From Bacillota bacterium (GTDB taxonomy: Bacteria > Bacillota > Clostridia > Christensenellales > Pumilibacteraceae): a stretch of 64,000 bases of DNA. The translations under genes were made by a program, and so were the position numbers. Within the stretch, counting starts at the first letter, position 1, and each line of letters begins with the position of its first letter. Where the stretch lies: assembly GCA_009780135.1 (NCBI GenBank), contig WRAP01000001.1:62001-126000 (forward strand), in the 5' to 3' direction. Positions 39,242-49,869 of this stretch are shown in pieces. The notes below the pieces were generated by a model. It worked only from the letters and a program-made list of their open reading frames with translations, was not told the origin of the DNA and searched no databases.

Positions 39242-40023
39242 TTTTTTTGCTTAATTCTTTCTATGATATTTAACTTGCTTAATACAGCAAGTAATAAACA
39301 CAAGCCGCCTACAATCATAAAGTAAATGCTGATAGGCATAAAAAATGATGACCCTATTAGCAATAATGCTGTAAAAAGATAGCGTCTAGCAGCTTTAGGC
39401 GATAGTGCAGCAACTAAAAATTCCCTTGCTGTGCGTCTATTAGGCTTTAGATTATGTTCGTTTTTAGGAAGACCATCCAGTTGCTTTAGTAAATTATAAG
39501 TTTTTTCACTCGATAAAACCTTAACATCTATGCTTAAATCTAATAAAGCCATTTCTTTAGAAAAGCTACTGCCTTTGCCTTTTGTTGTAACAATTACAAG
39601 TCTTTTATAATCATTAGGTAAATTACCAAGAATTTCACAAAACTTTTCAAAACTAAGTGTTTTTGGCACTAAATAAGGATAAACTGCAATAGTTTCATTC
39701 ACAATAATAAATTCAACATCATTTCTACATTTATAACGAGTACTTAAAGCATTAAAAATAGTATCATAAGCAAACTGCTTATCCTTAAAATAAAATTGCA
39801 TAAGTGCTAAATCTACCTTTTTATTTTTTATCTTGGTGTTTTTTTTTTCTTTATAAAAACTAACTAAGGCAGTAATGCTAAAAGCAGAAGTTATACTAAC
39901 CAATGCGATAAGCCAAGTATCTCTACTAAAATATCCTGCTATAGCTATAGCCAAAACGCCGCTTACACAAAAAAGTAAAAATTTATCTATTGTGGTTGAA
40001 GTTCTTGTATTCATTATGTACAA
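39238..40023 (-). CDS. Hypothetical membrane protein with soluble central domain
   Basis: TM pairs flanking about 130 aa soluble region (LSFEKFCEILGNLPNDYKRLVIVTTKGKG). Confidence 0.5.
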   Translation of the reverse strand: MYIMNTRTSTTIDKFLLFCVSGVLAIAIAGYFSRDTWLIALVSITSAFSITALVSFYKEKKNTKIKNKKVDLALMQFYFKDKQFAYDTIFNALSTRYKCRNDVEFIIVNETIAVYPYLVPKTLSFEKFCEILGNLPNDYKRLVIVTTKGKGSSFSKEMALLDLSIDVKVLSSEKTYNLLKQLDGLPKNEHNLKPNRRTAREFLVAALSPKAARRYLFTALLLIGSSFFMPISIYFMIVGGLCLLLAVLSKLNIIERIKQKN

Positions 40024-40035
40024 TTATAGACAAAA

Positions 40036-41160
40036 ATGAAAAAAATAAAAGAATCTAAAAAAAATAACCTTGAAAAAACTTCGGCAAAAAGAATGAACTT
40101 TGATTATTTTCAGAAAATTGTGAACGAAGAAGCTTTGGAGGGTAATAAGAAAAATACTAAAATTTTATTACCGAACAGAAATAACATTAAGCTGGTTGCT
40201 AATGAGATTTTTAATGATGGAGTTGTTGCTTTTGGCACAGAAACAGTATATGGATTGGGTGCTAATTGTTTTAGTAGTAAGGCGGTAGAAAAGATTTTTA
40301 GCCTAAAGGGAAGACCTAACGACAATCCGCTTATTTGCCACATTTATAATTTTTTACAACTTAAGGATTTAGCTAGTGTTGTACCTGATGTTGCTGTGGA
40401 GCTAGCTAAAAGATTTTGCCCAGGTCCTCTTACATTTATTTTTAATAAAAAATCCAAAGTTCCTATAATTACAACAGCGGGCTTAAATACAGTTGCTGTG
40501 CGTATGCCATCTAATAAAGATGCATTAAAGTTTATAACTGCTTGTAGTGTGCCTTTAGCTGCTCCTAGTGCTAACATTTCCGGCACTGTTAGCCCGACTA
40601 CCGCCACTCATGTTTTTAACGACTTTAATGGTAAAATAGATTACATTTTAGATACGGGAGCTTGTGATATTGGTTTAGAATCTACAGTATTGGATGTTAC
40701 TAGCGATGTGCCAAAAATTCTTAGAACAGGTGCAATTTCACTTAAGGACATAGAGGAGATTGTGGGGAAGGGCAAGGTAATATTAGCTACAAATCCTGTT
40801 GATAAACCAGCATCTCCGGGAATGAAATATCGCCATTATGCACCAAAGGCTAAGGTTTTATTTGCTAGTTACAAAAGTGATATGCACGATAATATAAATG
40901 TGATATATGACGAGGCGATTAAAGATGGCAAAAGCCCTGTTATTCTATGCTTAGAAGTTAATAGTAAAAAGTACAAAGAGCGACAGCATATTATAATGGG
41001 CAATAATCTTAACTCATATGCTAACAAGCTTTATTCTAGCTTGCGACAAGCAGACGAAATAGGTTATAATGTAGTTATAGCCGAAGGGGTGCCAAACATA
41101 GGTATCGGTTCAGCTATAATAAATCGTTTGTTAAAAGCAAGCGAAGATACTGTTATATAG
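40036..41160 (+). CDS. L-threonylcarbamoyladenylate synthase (Sua5/YrdC/YwlC)
   Basis: 'GVVAFGTETVYGLGANCFSSKAVEKIFSLKGRPNDNPLICHI', 'AAPSANISGTVSPTTA', C-terminal Sua5 domain. Confidence 0.92.
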   Translation: MKKIKESKKNNLEKTSAKRMNFDYFQKIVNEEALEGNKKNTKILLPNRNNIKLVANEIFNDGVVAFGTETVYGLGANCFSSKAVEKIFSLKGRPNDNPLICHIYNFLQLKDLASVVPDVAVELAKRFCPGPLTFIFNKKSKVPIITTAGLNTVAVRMPSNKDALKFITACSVPLAAPSANISGTVSPTTATHVFNDFNGKIDYILDTGACDIGLESTVLDVTSDVPKILRTGAISLKDIEEIVGKGKVILATNPVDKPASPGMKYRHYAPKAKVLFASYKSDMHDNINVIYDEAIKDGKSPVILCLEVNSKKYKERQHIIMGNNLNSYANKLYSSLRQADEIGYNVVIAEGVPNIGIGSAIINRLLKASEDTVI

Positions 41161-41161
41161 A

Positions 41162-41680
41162 ATGAGAAATCAAACCAAAAACTCAAAAACAAAAAAAACT
41201 ACAACAGCTTTAAAAGTTAAAAAAATTACTGTTGTTTTTGTATGTACCGGCAATACTTGTCGCTCACCTGTGGCGGAAAGGCTTTTTAAGCATCATTTAA
41301 AAATGCAAAAAAAATCACAACTCTTTAAGGTTTCTAGCTTAGGATTGTCTGCTTATGCTGATTCGCCAATGTCTATAAATTCTCAGCAGATTCTTAAAAA
41401 CAATAAGATCACGCATATCAATCATAGAGCAAAGGTGCTTACCATAAAAGCTTTACAAACAACCGATTATTTTATTTGTATGACAGCAGGGCACAAAGTT
41501 GCGATGCCAAATCATCCTCAAGTACATACAATAGCTTCAATCACAAATGGTGGCGATGTAGCCGATCCATATAGAGGTACGGTAGAAATGTATCAAAAAA
41601 TGTTTGAGCATCTAGAATATGCAATTCCCGAAGTATTAGACTTCATAGAAAAACAGGAAAAGGAAAAAGAAAAATTATGA
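41162..41680 (+). CDS. Low-molecular-weight protein tyrosine/arginine phosphatase family
   Basis: P-loop 'VFVCTGNTCRSPVAERLF'; 'VADPYRGTVEMYQK'. Confidence 0.9.
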   Translation: MRNQTKNSKTKKTTTALKVKKITVVFVCTGNTCRSPVAERLFKHHLKMQKKSQLFKVSSLGLSAYADSPMSINSQQILKNNKITHINHRAKVLTIKALQTTDYFICMTAGHKVAMPNHPQVHTIASITNGGDVADPYRGTVEMYQKMFEHLEYAIPEVLDFIEKQEKEKEKL

Positions 41681-42120
41681 CAATAGCAATAGCATCAGAT
41701 CATGCTGCATTAAAACTAAAATCAGCAATAGTGGAATATTTAACAAAAAAAGGCTTAGAAGTGGTTGACTTAGGGCCACAAACAGAAATCCCTTGCGATT
41801 ATCCTGACTATGCTGAAAAAGTAGCTAAGAAAGTGCAAAAGAGTAGCGGTGCATTAGTAGGTATATTAATCTGTGGTACAGGAATCGGTATGAGCATTAC
41901 TGCGAATAAGTTTAAAGGTATAAGAGCTGCAGTTTGCAGCGATACTTTTTCCGCTAGAATGACTAGGCTGCATAACGATGCCAATATACTTTCCATAGGT
42001 GAAAGAGTGGTGGGTTTAGGATTGGCATTAGATATTGTAGATGCTTTTATTACTACAGAATTTTCTAGTGAGGAACGCCACCAAAAGCGAGTAGATAAAA
42101 TTACTAAATTAGAAAAGTAA
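41677..42120 (+). CDS. rpiB: Ribose 5-phosphate isomerase B
   Basis: 'IAIASDHAALKLKSAI', 'GILICGTGIGMSITANKFKGIRAAVCSDTFSARM'. Confidence 0.95.
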   Translation: MTIAIASDHAALKLKSAIVEYLTKKGLEVVDLGPQTEIPCDYPDYAEKVAKKVQKSSGALVGILICGTGIGMSITANKFKGIRAAVCSDTFSARMTRLHNDANILSIGERVVGLGLALDIVDAFITTEFSSEERHQKRVDKITKLEK

Positions 42121-42146
42121 GGTATTTTTATATTTAATTACGAAGT

Positions 42147-43100
42147 ATGTCAGGCATAATGTTAGGAAAAGTTATAAAATCAGGGAGCAATTTGTTTATT
42201 GTCGATACTGAGTTCGGCATAATTTCTTGTTCTGCTCACCGAAATGTGTTTGATGATTTTATCGATGAGAGAAAAGAAAAGCCTCAAAAAATGGAGGATT
42301 TTAGAAAGGGTGCTAGAAAAAACCGTATCCGTGATATAAAATTAGCAGAAAATGTTCAGAGAAAATCAATAATAGCAGGCGATATTTGCAAGCTCATTAA
42401 AGAAAAAGGCGACGAAAGCTGGACAATATCCAAAATCCTACCACGCATAAATACTTTAATTCGTCCTAAAGTTGCTAATATCGACCAAATTATAGTGGTG
42501 CTAGCGCCAAAGCCCGAACCTGACTTATTACTTATAGATAAGCTAATTATAAATGCAAAACATCAAGGGATAGCGGTTGTTTTGTGCGTAAACAAAAGCG
42601 ATTTAGAAAGCGATTTGTACACTGAAATTTGTTTGCAATATAACTCTATAGCGGATAAAATAATTTCTGTGAGTGCTAAATTTGGAGATATAACTTCGCT
42701 AAAAAATATACTAATAGGAAAACTTTCGGCATTTGCGGGTCAATCTGCGGTAGGTAAGTCTTCGCTAGTAAACGCTTTAACAAAAACCGAAATTCAAAAA
42801 ACAGATACGCTATCCAACAAAATTGATAGAGGTAAAAATACAACAACTCGTGCAGAGATTATCAAACTTAGCTCCAAAACCTACATTATAGACACCCCCG
42901 GCTTTAGTGCACTAGACATTCATGGTATTGATTACTCCGAGCTGGATTTATACTATCCTGAGTATGTGGCGATAGCAAGTGACTGCAAATATCCTCGTTG
43001 TACGCACACCGTAGAGCCAAATTGCAAAGTAAAAGAACGTGTTATGTCTGGCATGCTAAGTAAAAAACGTTACGATAGGTATTGTATTTTACGAAAATGA
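42147..43100 (+). CDS. rsgA: Ribosome small subunit-dependent GTPase RsgA
   Basis: Circularly permuted GTPase 'NKSD', 'FAGQSAVGKSSLVNAL', 'IDTPGFSAL'; Cys/His zinc motif. Confidence 0.94.
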   Translation: MSGIMLGKVIKSGSNLFIVDTEFGIISCSAHRNVFDDFIDERKEKPQKMEDFRKGARKNRIRDIKLAENVQRKSIIAGDICKLIKEKGDESWTISKILPRINTLIRPKVANIDQIIVVLAPKPEPDLLLIDKLIINAKHQGIAVVLCVNKSDLESDLYTEICLQYNSIADKIISVSAKFGDITSLKNILIGKLSAFAGQSAVGKSSLVNALTKTEIQKTDTLSNKIDRGKNTTTRAEIIKLSSKTYIIDTPGFSALDIHGIDYSELDLYYPEYVAIASDCKYPRCTHTVEPNCKVKERVMSGMLSKKRYDRYCILRK

Positions 43101-43110
43101 TAAAATTATT

Positions 43111-43791
43111 ATGGAAAACTTAAACACAAACAAAAGGCATGAAATCCCGCTAATTGCACCATCTATTTTGAGTGCAGATTTTTCTAATATCGCTTTAGAT
43201 ATTCGTCGTATGGAAGAGGCAGGGGCGGACATTCTCCACTGCGATGTTATGGATGGGATTTTTGTGCCAAATATTACTTTTGGTCCTAAATTCATAAAAG
43301 ATATTCGCAAAGTTACAAAGCTACCGCTTGATGTTCATTTAATGATAACTAAGCCAGAGCGATATATTGATAGCTTTATTGATGCCGGTGCTGATTATTT
43401 AACGATTCACTATGAGGCAACGGATATATTGCTTCCGACACTAGAAAAAATTAAAAACCGTGGAATTAAAGCAGGAACAGTAATTAGTCCTGATACGCCT
43501 GTCGATGTCCTTAAAGAAGCCCTTGTTCTGTCTGACATAGTATTGCTTATGAGTGTTTACCCAGGGTTTGGCGGTCAAAAATTTATTGAAAAATCACTAA
43601 GTCGATTAGAAGAATTGGTTGCACTGGCAAAGGAAATTAGTCCGAACTGTTTAATCGAGATAGACGGAGGAGTAACATTAGAAAATGCTTCTGCTATCAA
43701 AAAGGCTGGTGCTGATATATTAGTGGCGGGCAATACCGTATTTACTTCGCCTAATCCTAAACAAACTATTGCCGAGTTAAAAAGTATATAA
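43111..43791 (+). CDS. rpe: Ribulose-phosphate 3-epimerase
   Basis: 'APSILSADFSNIALDIRRMEEAGADILHCDVMDGIFVPNITFGP', 'MSVYPGFGGQKFI'. Confidence 0.96.
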   Translation: MENLNTNKRHEIPLIAPSILSADFSNIALDIRRMEEAGADILHCDVMDGIFVPNITFGPKFIKDIRKVTKLPLDVHLMITKPERYIDSFIDAGADYLTIHYEATDILLPTLEKIKNRGIKAGTVISPDTPVDVLKEALVLSDIVLLMSVYPGFGGQKFIEKSLSRLEELVALAKEISPNCLIEIDGGVTLENASAIKKAGADILVAGNTVFTSPNPKQTIAELKSI

Positions 43792-43795
43792 GAGA

Positions 43796-44722
43796 ATGAC
43801 AAAGAAAACAAAACTACTAATTTTAACGGGAGCAACTGCAACAGGAAAATCCGCTCTTGCAGTATCTATCGCAAAACAAACAAACGCTTCTATAATAGGA
43901 TGCGATTCTATGCAAATTTATCGTGGCTTAAATATAGGTACGGGCAAAATTAGCGAGAGCGAAAAGCAAGGCGTTCCTCATTATATGATAGATATTGTAG
44001 ACCCAAGCGATAATTACAGTGTTAGCCAATATGTCGAGGATACGCAAAAAAATATTGAGGATATTTCGGCTAAAGGACAAAGGATTATAATTGCTGGCGG
44101 TACAGGACTTTATATTAGTGCTTTAACGCAAGGTTATAATTTAGCGAGTGTGCCTGCTAATCCGAAATTAAGAGAGCAATATCAAGCCATAGTAGACGAA
44201 AAAGGAAGTGAATTTTTACACAAGATGCTACTAAAAAAAGATATATCATTTGTTACGAAGATATTTCCTAACGATACAAAGCGAATAATAAGAGCGTTAG
44301 AAATTTTAGAATCTGCGGAGAGGACTAAACCACATCAGATAACCGAAAATCCTAATGCGGTTTTAGATAAATATGATATTTTGCAAATTGTATTAGATTG
44401 CGATAGGGCTGTTCTGTATGATAGGATTAACAAAAGGGTGGATAGTATGATCGCAAACGGACTAGAAGAAGAAGTTAGAGGCTTAGAAGAATATCGAGAT
44501 TGCCAAAGCATGAAAGCAATAGGATATCGCCAATTTATAGAGTATTTCGATGGGCTGATTTCTAAAGATGATTGTATAGCAAAAATAAAGCAACATTCTC
44601 GCAACTATGCTAAACGCCAAATAACATACTTCAAGCACATGCAGTCACTTAATAAGCAATTTGTAGATGTTGATTATGGCGAAAAAATATTGGAATTAGC
44701 ACAAAAGCATTTGCTTTATTAG
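43796..44722 (+). CDS. miaA: tRNA dimethylallyltransferase
   Basis: 'LTGATATGKSALAVSIAKQTNASIIGCDSMQIYRGLNIGTGK', 'AGGTGLYI'. Confidence 0.95.
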   Translation: MTKKTKLLILTGATATGKSALAVSIAKQTNASIIGCDSMQIYRGLNIGTGKISESEKQGVPHYMIDIVDPSDNYSVSQYVEDTQKNIEDISAKGQRIIIAGGTGLYISALTQGYNLASVPANPKLREQYQAIVDEKGSEFLHKMLLKKDISFVTKIFPNDTKRIIRALEILESAERTKPHQITENPNAVLDKYDILQIVLDCDRAVLYDRINKRVDSMIANGLEEEVRGLEEYRDCQSMKAIGYRQFIEYFDGLISKDDCIAKIKQHSRNYAKRQITYFKHMQSLNKQFVDVDYGEKILELAQKHLLY

Positions 44723-44760
44723 GCATGATAGAAAAATATTTGAGATAGAGGTAATAACTT

Positions 44761-45435
44761 ATGAAAAATCAACAGATAACAATTGCAATAGACGGTCCGA
44801 GTGGGGCAGGAAAGAGTACAATCGCTAAAAGGTTAGCGGTGGAGTTGGGCATAGCGTATCTTGATACGGGTGCTATGTATCGTGCTGTGGGCTTAAAGGC
44901 ACATGAACTAAGTATAGATTTTAGCGATATTTCAGCTATTGAAATGATGCTGGAAGCAACTGAAGTTGATGTTGTTTATAAGGATGGTATTCAGCAAATT
45001 TTGCTGGATGGCAAAGATGTTAGTGTTAGAATCCGTGAGCATTTTGTTTCTAAGCTAGCGTCCGACATTTCAGCAATTCCGTGTGTTAGGATTTGGTTGG
45101 TAGAAAGACAACGCAAAGTCGCAAGTGTTGACGGTTGCGTTTTAGATGGTAGAGATATAGGTACATATGTTTTACCCAATGCTAGTTTTAAATTTTTTCT
45201 TACGGCAAGTCTAAAAGTTAGGGCAAAACGGCGTTTTGATGAGTTGATTGCTAAAGGTATGTCTGCCGATATTAGTAAAATTGAGTCAGATATAGCACAA
45301 AGAGACCATAACGATAGCACTCGGGATTTTGCACCCTTAAAAAAAGCCGACGATGCTATAGAGGTAGATAGCAGTAATTTAGGCATAGATGAGGTTGTGG
45401 AAGTGATGCTTAAGAAAGTAAAAAGTAAAAGATAA
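44761..45435 (+). CDS. cmk: (d)CMP kinase
   Basis: 'IAIDGPSGAGKSTIAKRLAVELGIAYLDTGAMYRAVGL', 'LDGRDIGTYVLPNA'. Confidence 0.96.
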   Translation: MKNQQITIAIDGPSGAGKSTIAKRLAVELGIAYLDTGAMYRAVGLKAHELSIDFSDISAIEMMLEATEVDVVYKDGIQQILLDGKDVSVRIREHFVSKLASDISAIPCVRIWLVERQRKVASVDGCVLDGRDIGTYVLPNASFKFFLTASLKVRAKRRFDELIAKGMSADISKIESDIAQRDHNDSTRDFAPLKKADDAIEVDSSNLGIDEVVEVMLKKVKSKR

Positions 45436-45451
45436 AAAACATAGTTTTATT

Positions 45452-45982
45452 ATGCAAAATGATATAAAAACACAGTTTAAAAGTATAGATGTTTCGTTAA
45501 GTAGTGGCAAATTTCTTACAGGAAAATCACTAGGTTTTTTATATTTTGCATTGATTTGTTGTTTGCCATTTCCGTTATTGACAATTGTTATGCTTGTTAT
45601 TAAGCTTGAGTGGGATGCTTCAATGATTACTACTATAATTTCAGGTAATCTTTTTACACTTTTTCTTTTTATAATTTTACTTTTTATCGTGCTGAAAAAC
45701 TGTAAGCTAAAAAAGAAAATACTTTTATGGTTAGAAGATAGTGTTGCATTAAGTGCTTATTCTAAGGAAATAGCCACATATAAAATAACTATTATGCAAA
45801 AATCCACTAGCATTCAAGTGCAATTTACTATTTCAGGCAAAAATTATAAACGGAACAGTGGATATAATGCTTTTGGCGAATACAAGGGGTGCAGTAGTGT
45901 ATTTAATAAATACAGCAATCGAAGGATTAAAAATTTATATTCCTATAAATATGATGAGGTTTTAATTCTTAAAGACTTTTAA
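45452..45982 (+). CDS. Hypothetical membrane protein
   Basis: Two TM segments, basic C-terminus. Confidence 0.45.
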   Translation: MQNDIKTQFKSIDVSLSSGKFLTGKSLGFLYFALICCLPFPLLTIVMLVIKLEWDASMITTIISGNLFTLFLFIILLFIVLKNCKLKKKILLWLEDSVALSAYSKEIATYKITIMQKSTSIQVQFTISGKNYKRNSGYNAFGEYKGCSSVFNKYSNRRIKNLYSYKYDEVLILKDF

Positions 45983-46007
45983 TTACAAACTAATATAAGA
46001 AACTTAA

Positions 46008-47078
46008 ATGGAGAATGAAAATAAATTGAAGAAAGGCTTAACTGCTGTAATAAATAAAGGTGTGAAAATCTTGAAAGTAGAGGAGCTTGCTACGGAGTTT
46101 AAGGAGCTAAATGCTACTTTGCTAGATGCAACACTAAAAAGAAAAAGAGAGATAAAAATATTTCTGTTTTGTTTTTTTGCTATAGCAATAGCTTTGATTG
46201 TAGTTGCTAGCTTTTTTGATTACGAGATAGCGACTAGGCTTTATAACCCTCAAGCAGTTATCGCAACATCAAGGACTTGGTTGCAGTTTCCTACCTTTAG
46301 TGCAGTAACCGTATTATTTGTGGCATTATTTACTTGGGCTAGCAGAAAACGAAAAAGTAAAGATAAAAAAGAAGGAAAGAGAGGTTATAGTCTTTTTGTT
46401 ATGTTAGCTTCTTTAATGTTTGGAATGGCTTTTTCTACTGTTAAAATTTGGAATTTTTCACAAATAAATTTTGAGAATATTACAGAAACTCTTTTTTTAA
46501 ACGGTTGGTGGCTTTTTGCTTTGATTGGCATTGCATTATTTTGGCTTATTATACTAGGCTTTCGTTTTATTAACGATAATATTTTAAAAAAGATAATCTA
46601 TTTCTTATTGATATTAGTTTTGATTTGGGGATTATCTTATGCCGTAGCATTTGTATTTAAGATAGTGTGGGCAAGAGCGAGATATGTAGATATATTTTAC
46701 TCTGAAGTTACTACCGGCTTCACTCATTGGTTTAATCCTAACTTTTCATATTTTGAGTTTAACCTAAGGAACAGTGCTTTTTTTTCAGGTCATACTATCG
46801 TAGTGGCAGTTTGGATGTTGCTTTTATTGCTTCCTACAATTTTCAATATTAAAAACAAAGTGGTTGTGACTATTTTATTTATAATTCCTTTTTTAATGCT
46901 AGCTCTAATAACATATCTTAGTATGGTTGCAGGCAGACACTATTTTTCGGATATGGTTTTTGCAATAGTTACAGTAGCTGTGGTTAGTTTGTTATTTATT
47001 AGATTTATAATTTTTAGAGGGAAGATAGGAAAAAATCATAAAAAAGAAGTCGCAAGCTCAAAAAATGATAACGATTAG
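46008..47078 (+). CDS. PAP2 superfamily phosphatase
   Basis: 'KIVWARARY', 'SAFFSGHTIVVAVW', 'VAGRHYFSDMVFA' phosphatase motifs. Confidence 0.82.
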   Translation: MENENKLKKGLTAVINKGVKILKVEELATEFKELNATLLDATLKRKREIKIFLFCFFAIAIALIVVASFFDYEIATRLYNPQAVIATSRTWLQFPTFSAVTVLFVALFTWASRKRKSKDKKEGKRGYSLFVMLASLMFGMAFSTVKIWNFSQINFENITETLFLNGWWLFALIGIALFWLIILGFRFINDNILKKIIYFLLILVLIWGLSYAVAFVFKIVWARARYVDIFYSEVTTGFTHWFNPNFSYFEFNLRNSAFFSGHTIVVAVWMLLLLLPTIFNIKNKVVVTILFIIPFLMLALITYLSMVAGRHYFSDMVFAIVTVAVVSLLFIRFIIFRGKIGKNHKKEVASSKNDND

Positions 47079-47086
47079 AGATTACA

Positions 47087-48037
47087 ATGCAATTTAAAAT
47101 TACAACAGCCGAGCATGCCGGGTTTTGCTTTGGTGTAAAGAATGCGATTAAACTAGCCGAACAAGCGTTAGAGAGTTTGGCTCAAGGAAAGTATGAGATA
47201 GTATTTTGCTTGGGTAAGTTAATTCATAACGAAACAGTTACGGATAGGTTAGAAAAGCGGGGGATAGTTGTAGTTAATACGGTAGAGGAAATTTTGAATA
47301 AAGTGCAGGCGACAGGTTATTGCTTTCACAATAATATAGCAGTTGTCATTCGTTCTCATGGAGTAACAAAACATATTCACGATACGCTTATTAAGCACAA
47401 CTTTACAATAATTGATGCGACTTGTCCGTTTGTTAAAAAGATTCATAATATTGTGCACTCTCATTATATTAAGCATATAAATAATTATAATCAATCAAAT
47501 TCAAATAATAAAGTCAATTCTAATGTAATAATATTAGGTAATAAAAACCATCCGGAAGTAATCGGAATAAACGGTTGGTGTGATAATAGAGCGATTATAA
47601 TAGAAAGCGAAGAAGACATTAAACAAATCCTTGTAGACTCGTTATCTATCCAACACTATATATGCGTTGTGCAAACCACATTTAACTCAGAAGCATACAA
47701 AAAACTATCAAAAATTATTTCAAAAAAATCAAATAAAACAGTTGAGTTTTTTGATACCATTTGCTATACTACTCTTGGCCGACAAAAAGAAGTGCAAAAT
47801 TTAGCGAAAAAATGCGACTGCGTTTTGGTTATTGGGAGTAAAAATAGCTCCAATACAATAAAACTATTCGATATTTCACAAGCTATAAATAAATGCACTT
47901 ATTTAGTTAGTCATCTTGATTGCTTAAATGCAATACAATTAAATAAAGAAGACCACATTGCAATTGTGGCAGGGGCATCGACTCCTATAGAGTTGTGCTC
48001 GGAGGTAAAACAAAAAATTAATGGCTCACCAATTTGA
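47087..48037 (+). CDS. ispH: 4-hydroxy-3-methylbut-2-enyl diphosphate reductase
   Basis: 'AGFCFGVKNAIKLAEQ', 'LGKLIHNETV', 'IRSHGV', 'DATCPFVKKIH'; upstream of S1. Confidence 0.93.
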   Translation: MQFKITTAEHAGFCFGVKNAIKLAEQALESLAQGKYEIVFCLGKLIHNETVTDRLEKRGIVVVNTVEEILNKVQATGYCFHNNIAVVIRSHGVTKHIHDTLIKHNFTIIDATCPFVKKIHNIVHSHYIKHINNYNQSNSNNKVNSNVIILGNKNHPEVIGINGWCDNRAIIIESEEDIKQILVDSLSIQHYICVVQTTFNSEAYKKLSKIISKKSNKTVEFFDTICYTTLGRQKEVQNLAKKCDCVLVIGSKNSSNTIKLFDISQAINKCTYLVSHLDCLNAIQLNKEDHIAIVAGASTPIELCSEVKQKINGSPI

Positions 48038-49574
48038 CCAAGAGATTCATGATAAGGATTTTATAGAAGCTTTATCGGAAGAATCTACAGTGAATTTACG
48101 CGAAGGGATGCGTGTAAAGGGTATCGTCATAAATGCAGACGAAAAAGGAATCTCCCTAAACATCGGACAGAAAAAAGACGGCTTTATTTATGCCGACGAA
48201 ACCGGACTTGACGAGTATAGCCCAAGTAGCTATCATAAAGGTCAAGAACTAGAAGCAGTTGTTATTCCTGCTATACAGGGCGAGAAAGACTATATAAATC
48301 TTTCTAAACGCAAAATAGATGTAGTAGCAGAAGGTGATAAGCAAGTTGATTTAATTAGAAACGGCGAAATTTTTGAATTAAAAATCACTTCTAGTGCAGA
48401 CGGTGACAAAGGCTTATTGGGTAAATTAGGCAACTATACTATATTTATTCCGGCTTCGCAGATTAAAATAGAGCGCGTTAAAGAAACTAAGAAATATGTT
48501 GGTAAACACTTAAGAGTTATTGCTACTGAAATTGACGACGATAAAAAGAAGATTATCGCTAGCGCTAGAAAACTGCTAGAAGAAGAAAAGAAAGCTAGAG
48601 AAGAACTTTTTTGGGCTAATGTTACTCCGGATGTTATTGTTACGGGTAAAGTTAAGCGTTTAGCAGATTTTGGTGCATTTGTATCGGTTGACGGTATTGA
48701 TTGTTTGGCACATGTATCTGATTTAGCATACGGTAAAGTAAAATCTCCCGATGAAGTTGTAAAGGTAGGTGAAAGCTACGACTTTTTGGTGCTTACTGTA
48801 GACCCTAGTAAAAAGCGTGTTAGTCTAAGTCTTAAAGCGTTAGCTAAGCATCCGTTTGAAGTGTTTACTGAGGCTAATCCGATTGGCTCTACTGTTAAAG
48901 GCAAAGTTATGTCTATTGTGCCATTTGGAGTGTTTTTATCACTTACTAAAGGTGTAGAAGGCTTAGTTCATGTATCTGAAGTTTCACATACTTTTATTAA
49001 AACACCCGCTGATGTTGTAAAAGTTGGTCAAGAGGTAGATGCCTTGATTAAAGAAATTCATCCTGATAGACGCAAAATTAGTTTATCTATTAAAGCGTTG
49101 ATTCCGGAGCCTACTGAAGAAGAAATTGAAGCTGAGAGGTTAGCTAAAGAGGCAGAGAAAATGGCTAAGAGAGGAGGGATACCTAGCGAAGCTATTGATG
49201 GTGAAGCATTAACTCCTAAAAAATCTCAAATAGATAAATTTGAAAGTCGTATGGCAGAAGCTGAAAAATCTAACGAGGAAGCTGTTACTGTTGAGGGTGA
49301 AATGCCAATAGAGGCTGTAGAAGGTGAAACTACTTCAACAGTAGAGGGCGAAACACCAAAAGCAAAGAAAAAAGTTGTTCGTTCTACTTTGGATACTGAG
49401 CCAAAGCCTGATCCTAAAACCCGTACTAGAGGTGGTGCATCAAGACCCCCTAGAGAGCCAAGACCCCCTAGAGATTTTTCTCAAGGTGAAGGCACCGGTC
49501 AAGGATGGCAAGACGAAAGTTCAGCTAATAACTTATTTGCTTCATTATTAAAGGGAATCGAAGTAGATAAGTAA
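48021..49574 (+). CDS. rpsA: 30S ribosomal protein S1 family protein
   Basis: Repeated S1 domains ('GKVKRLADFGAFVSVDGIDCLAHVSDL', 'GKVMSIVPFGVFLSLTKGVEGLVHVSEV'). Confidence 0.9.
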   Translation: MAHQFDQEIHDKDFIEALSEESTVNLREGMRVKGIVINADEKGISLNIGQKKDGFIYADETGLDEYSPSSYHKGQELEAVVIPAIQGEKDYINLSKRKIDVVAEGDKQVDLIRNGEIFELKITSSADGDKGLLGKLGNYTIFIPASQIKIERVKETKKYVGKHLRVIATEIDDDKKKIIASARKLLEEEKKAREELFWANVTPDVIVTGKVKRLADFGAFVSVDGIDCLAHVSDLAYGKVKSPDEVVKVGESYDFLVLTVDPSKKRVSLSLKALAKHPFEVFTEANPIGSTVKGKVMSIVPFGVFLSLTKGVEGLVHVSEVSHTFIKTPADVVKVGQEVDALIKEIHPDRRKISLSIKALIPEPTEEEIEAERLAKEAEKMAKRGGIPSEAIDGEALTPKKSQIDKFESRMAEAEKSNEEAVTVEGEMPIEAVEGETTSTVEGETPKAKKKVVRSTLDTEPKPDPKTRTRGGASRPPREPRPPRDFSQGEGTGQGWQDESSANNLFASLLKGIEVDK

Positions 49575-49689
49575 GATTTTAATGGGAAATTATTTGTTTA
49601 TTCTTATTTTCTAATTACTATAAATCCTAAACTTCTCATTTCTCATTGTAGTAAAAGACTGCTCCTCGAGCAAAGGTGGTGTTAAAAAT

Positions 49690-49869
49690 ATGTCAGTTAT
49701 AAAAGTTGGCGATAATGAGTCAATAGATAGTGCACTTAAAAGGTTTAAGCGTAAATGTCTAAGAGACAATATTATGGGCGATATGCGTCGTAAAGAACAG
49801 TACGAAAAACCGTCTGTACGCAGAAAGAAAAAAGCCGAAGCCGCTCGCAAAAGAGGTGCAAGAGGCTAA
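49690..49869 (+). CDS. rpsU: 30S ribosomal protein S21 (absent from supplied ORF track)
   Basis: Own translation: [59 protein letters not shown]. Confidence 0.95.
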   Translation: MSVIKVGDNESIDSALKRFKRKCLRDNIMGDMRRKEQYEKPSVRRKKKAEAARKRGARG

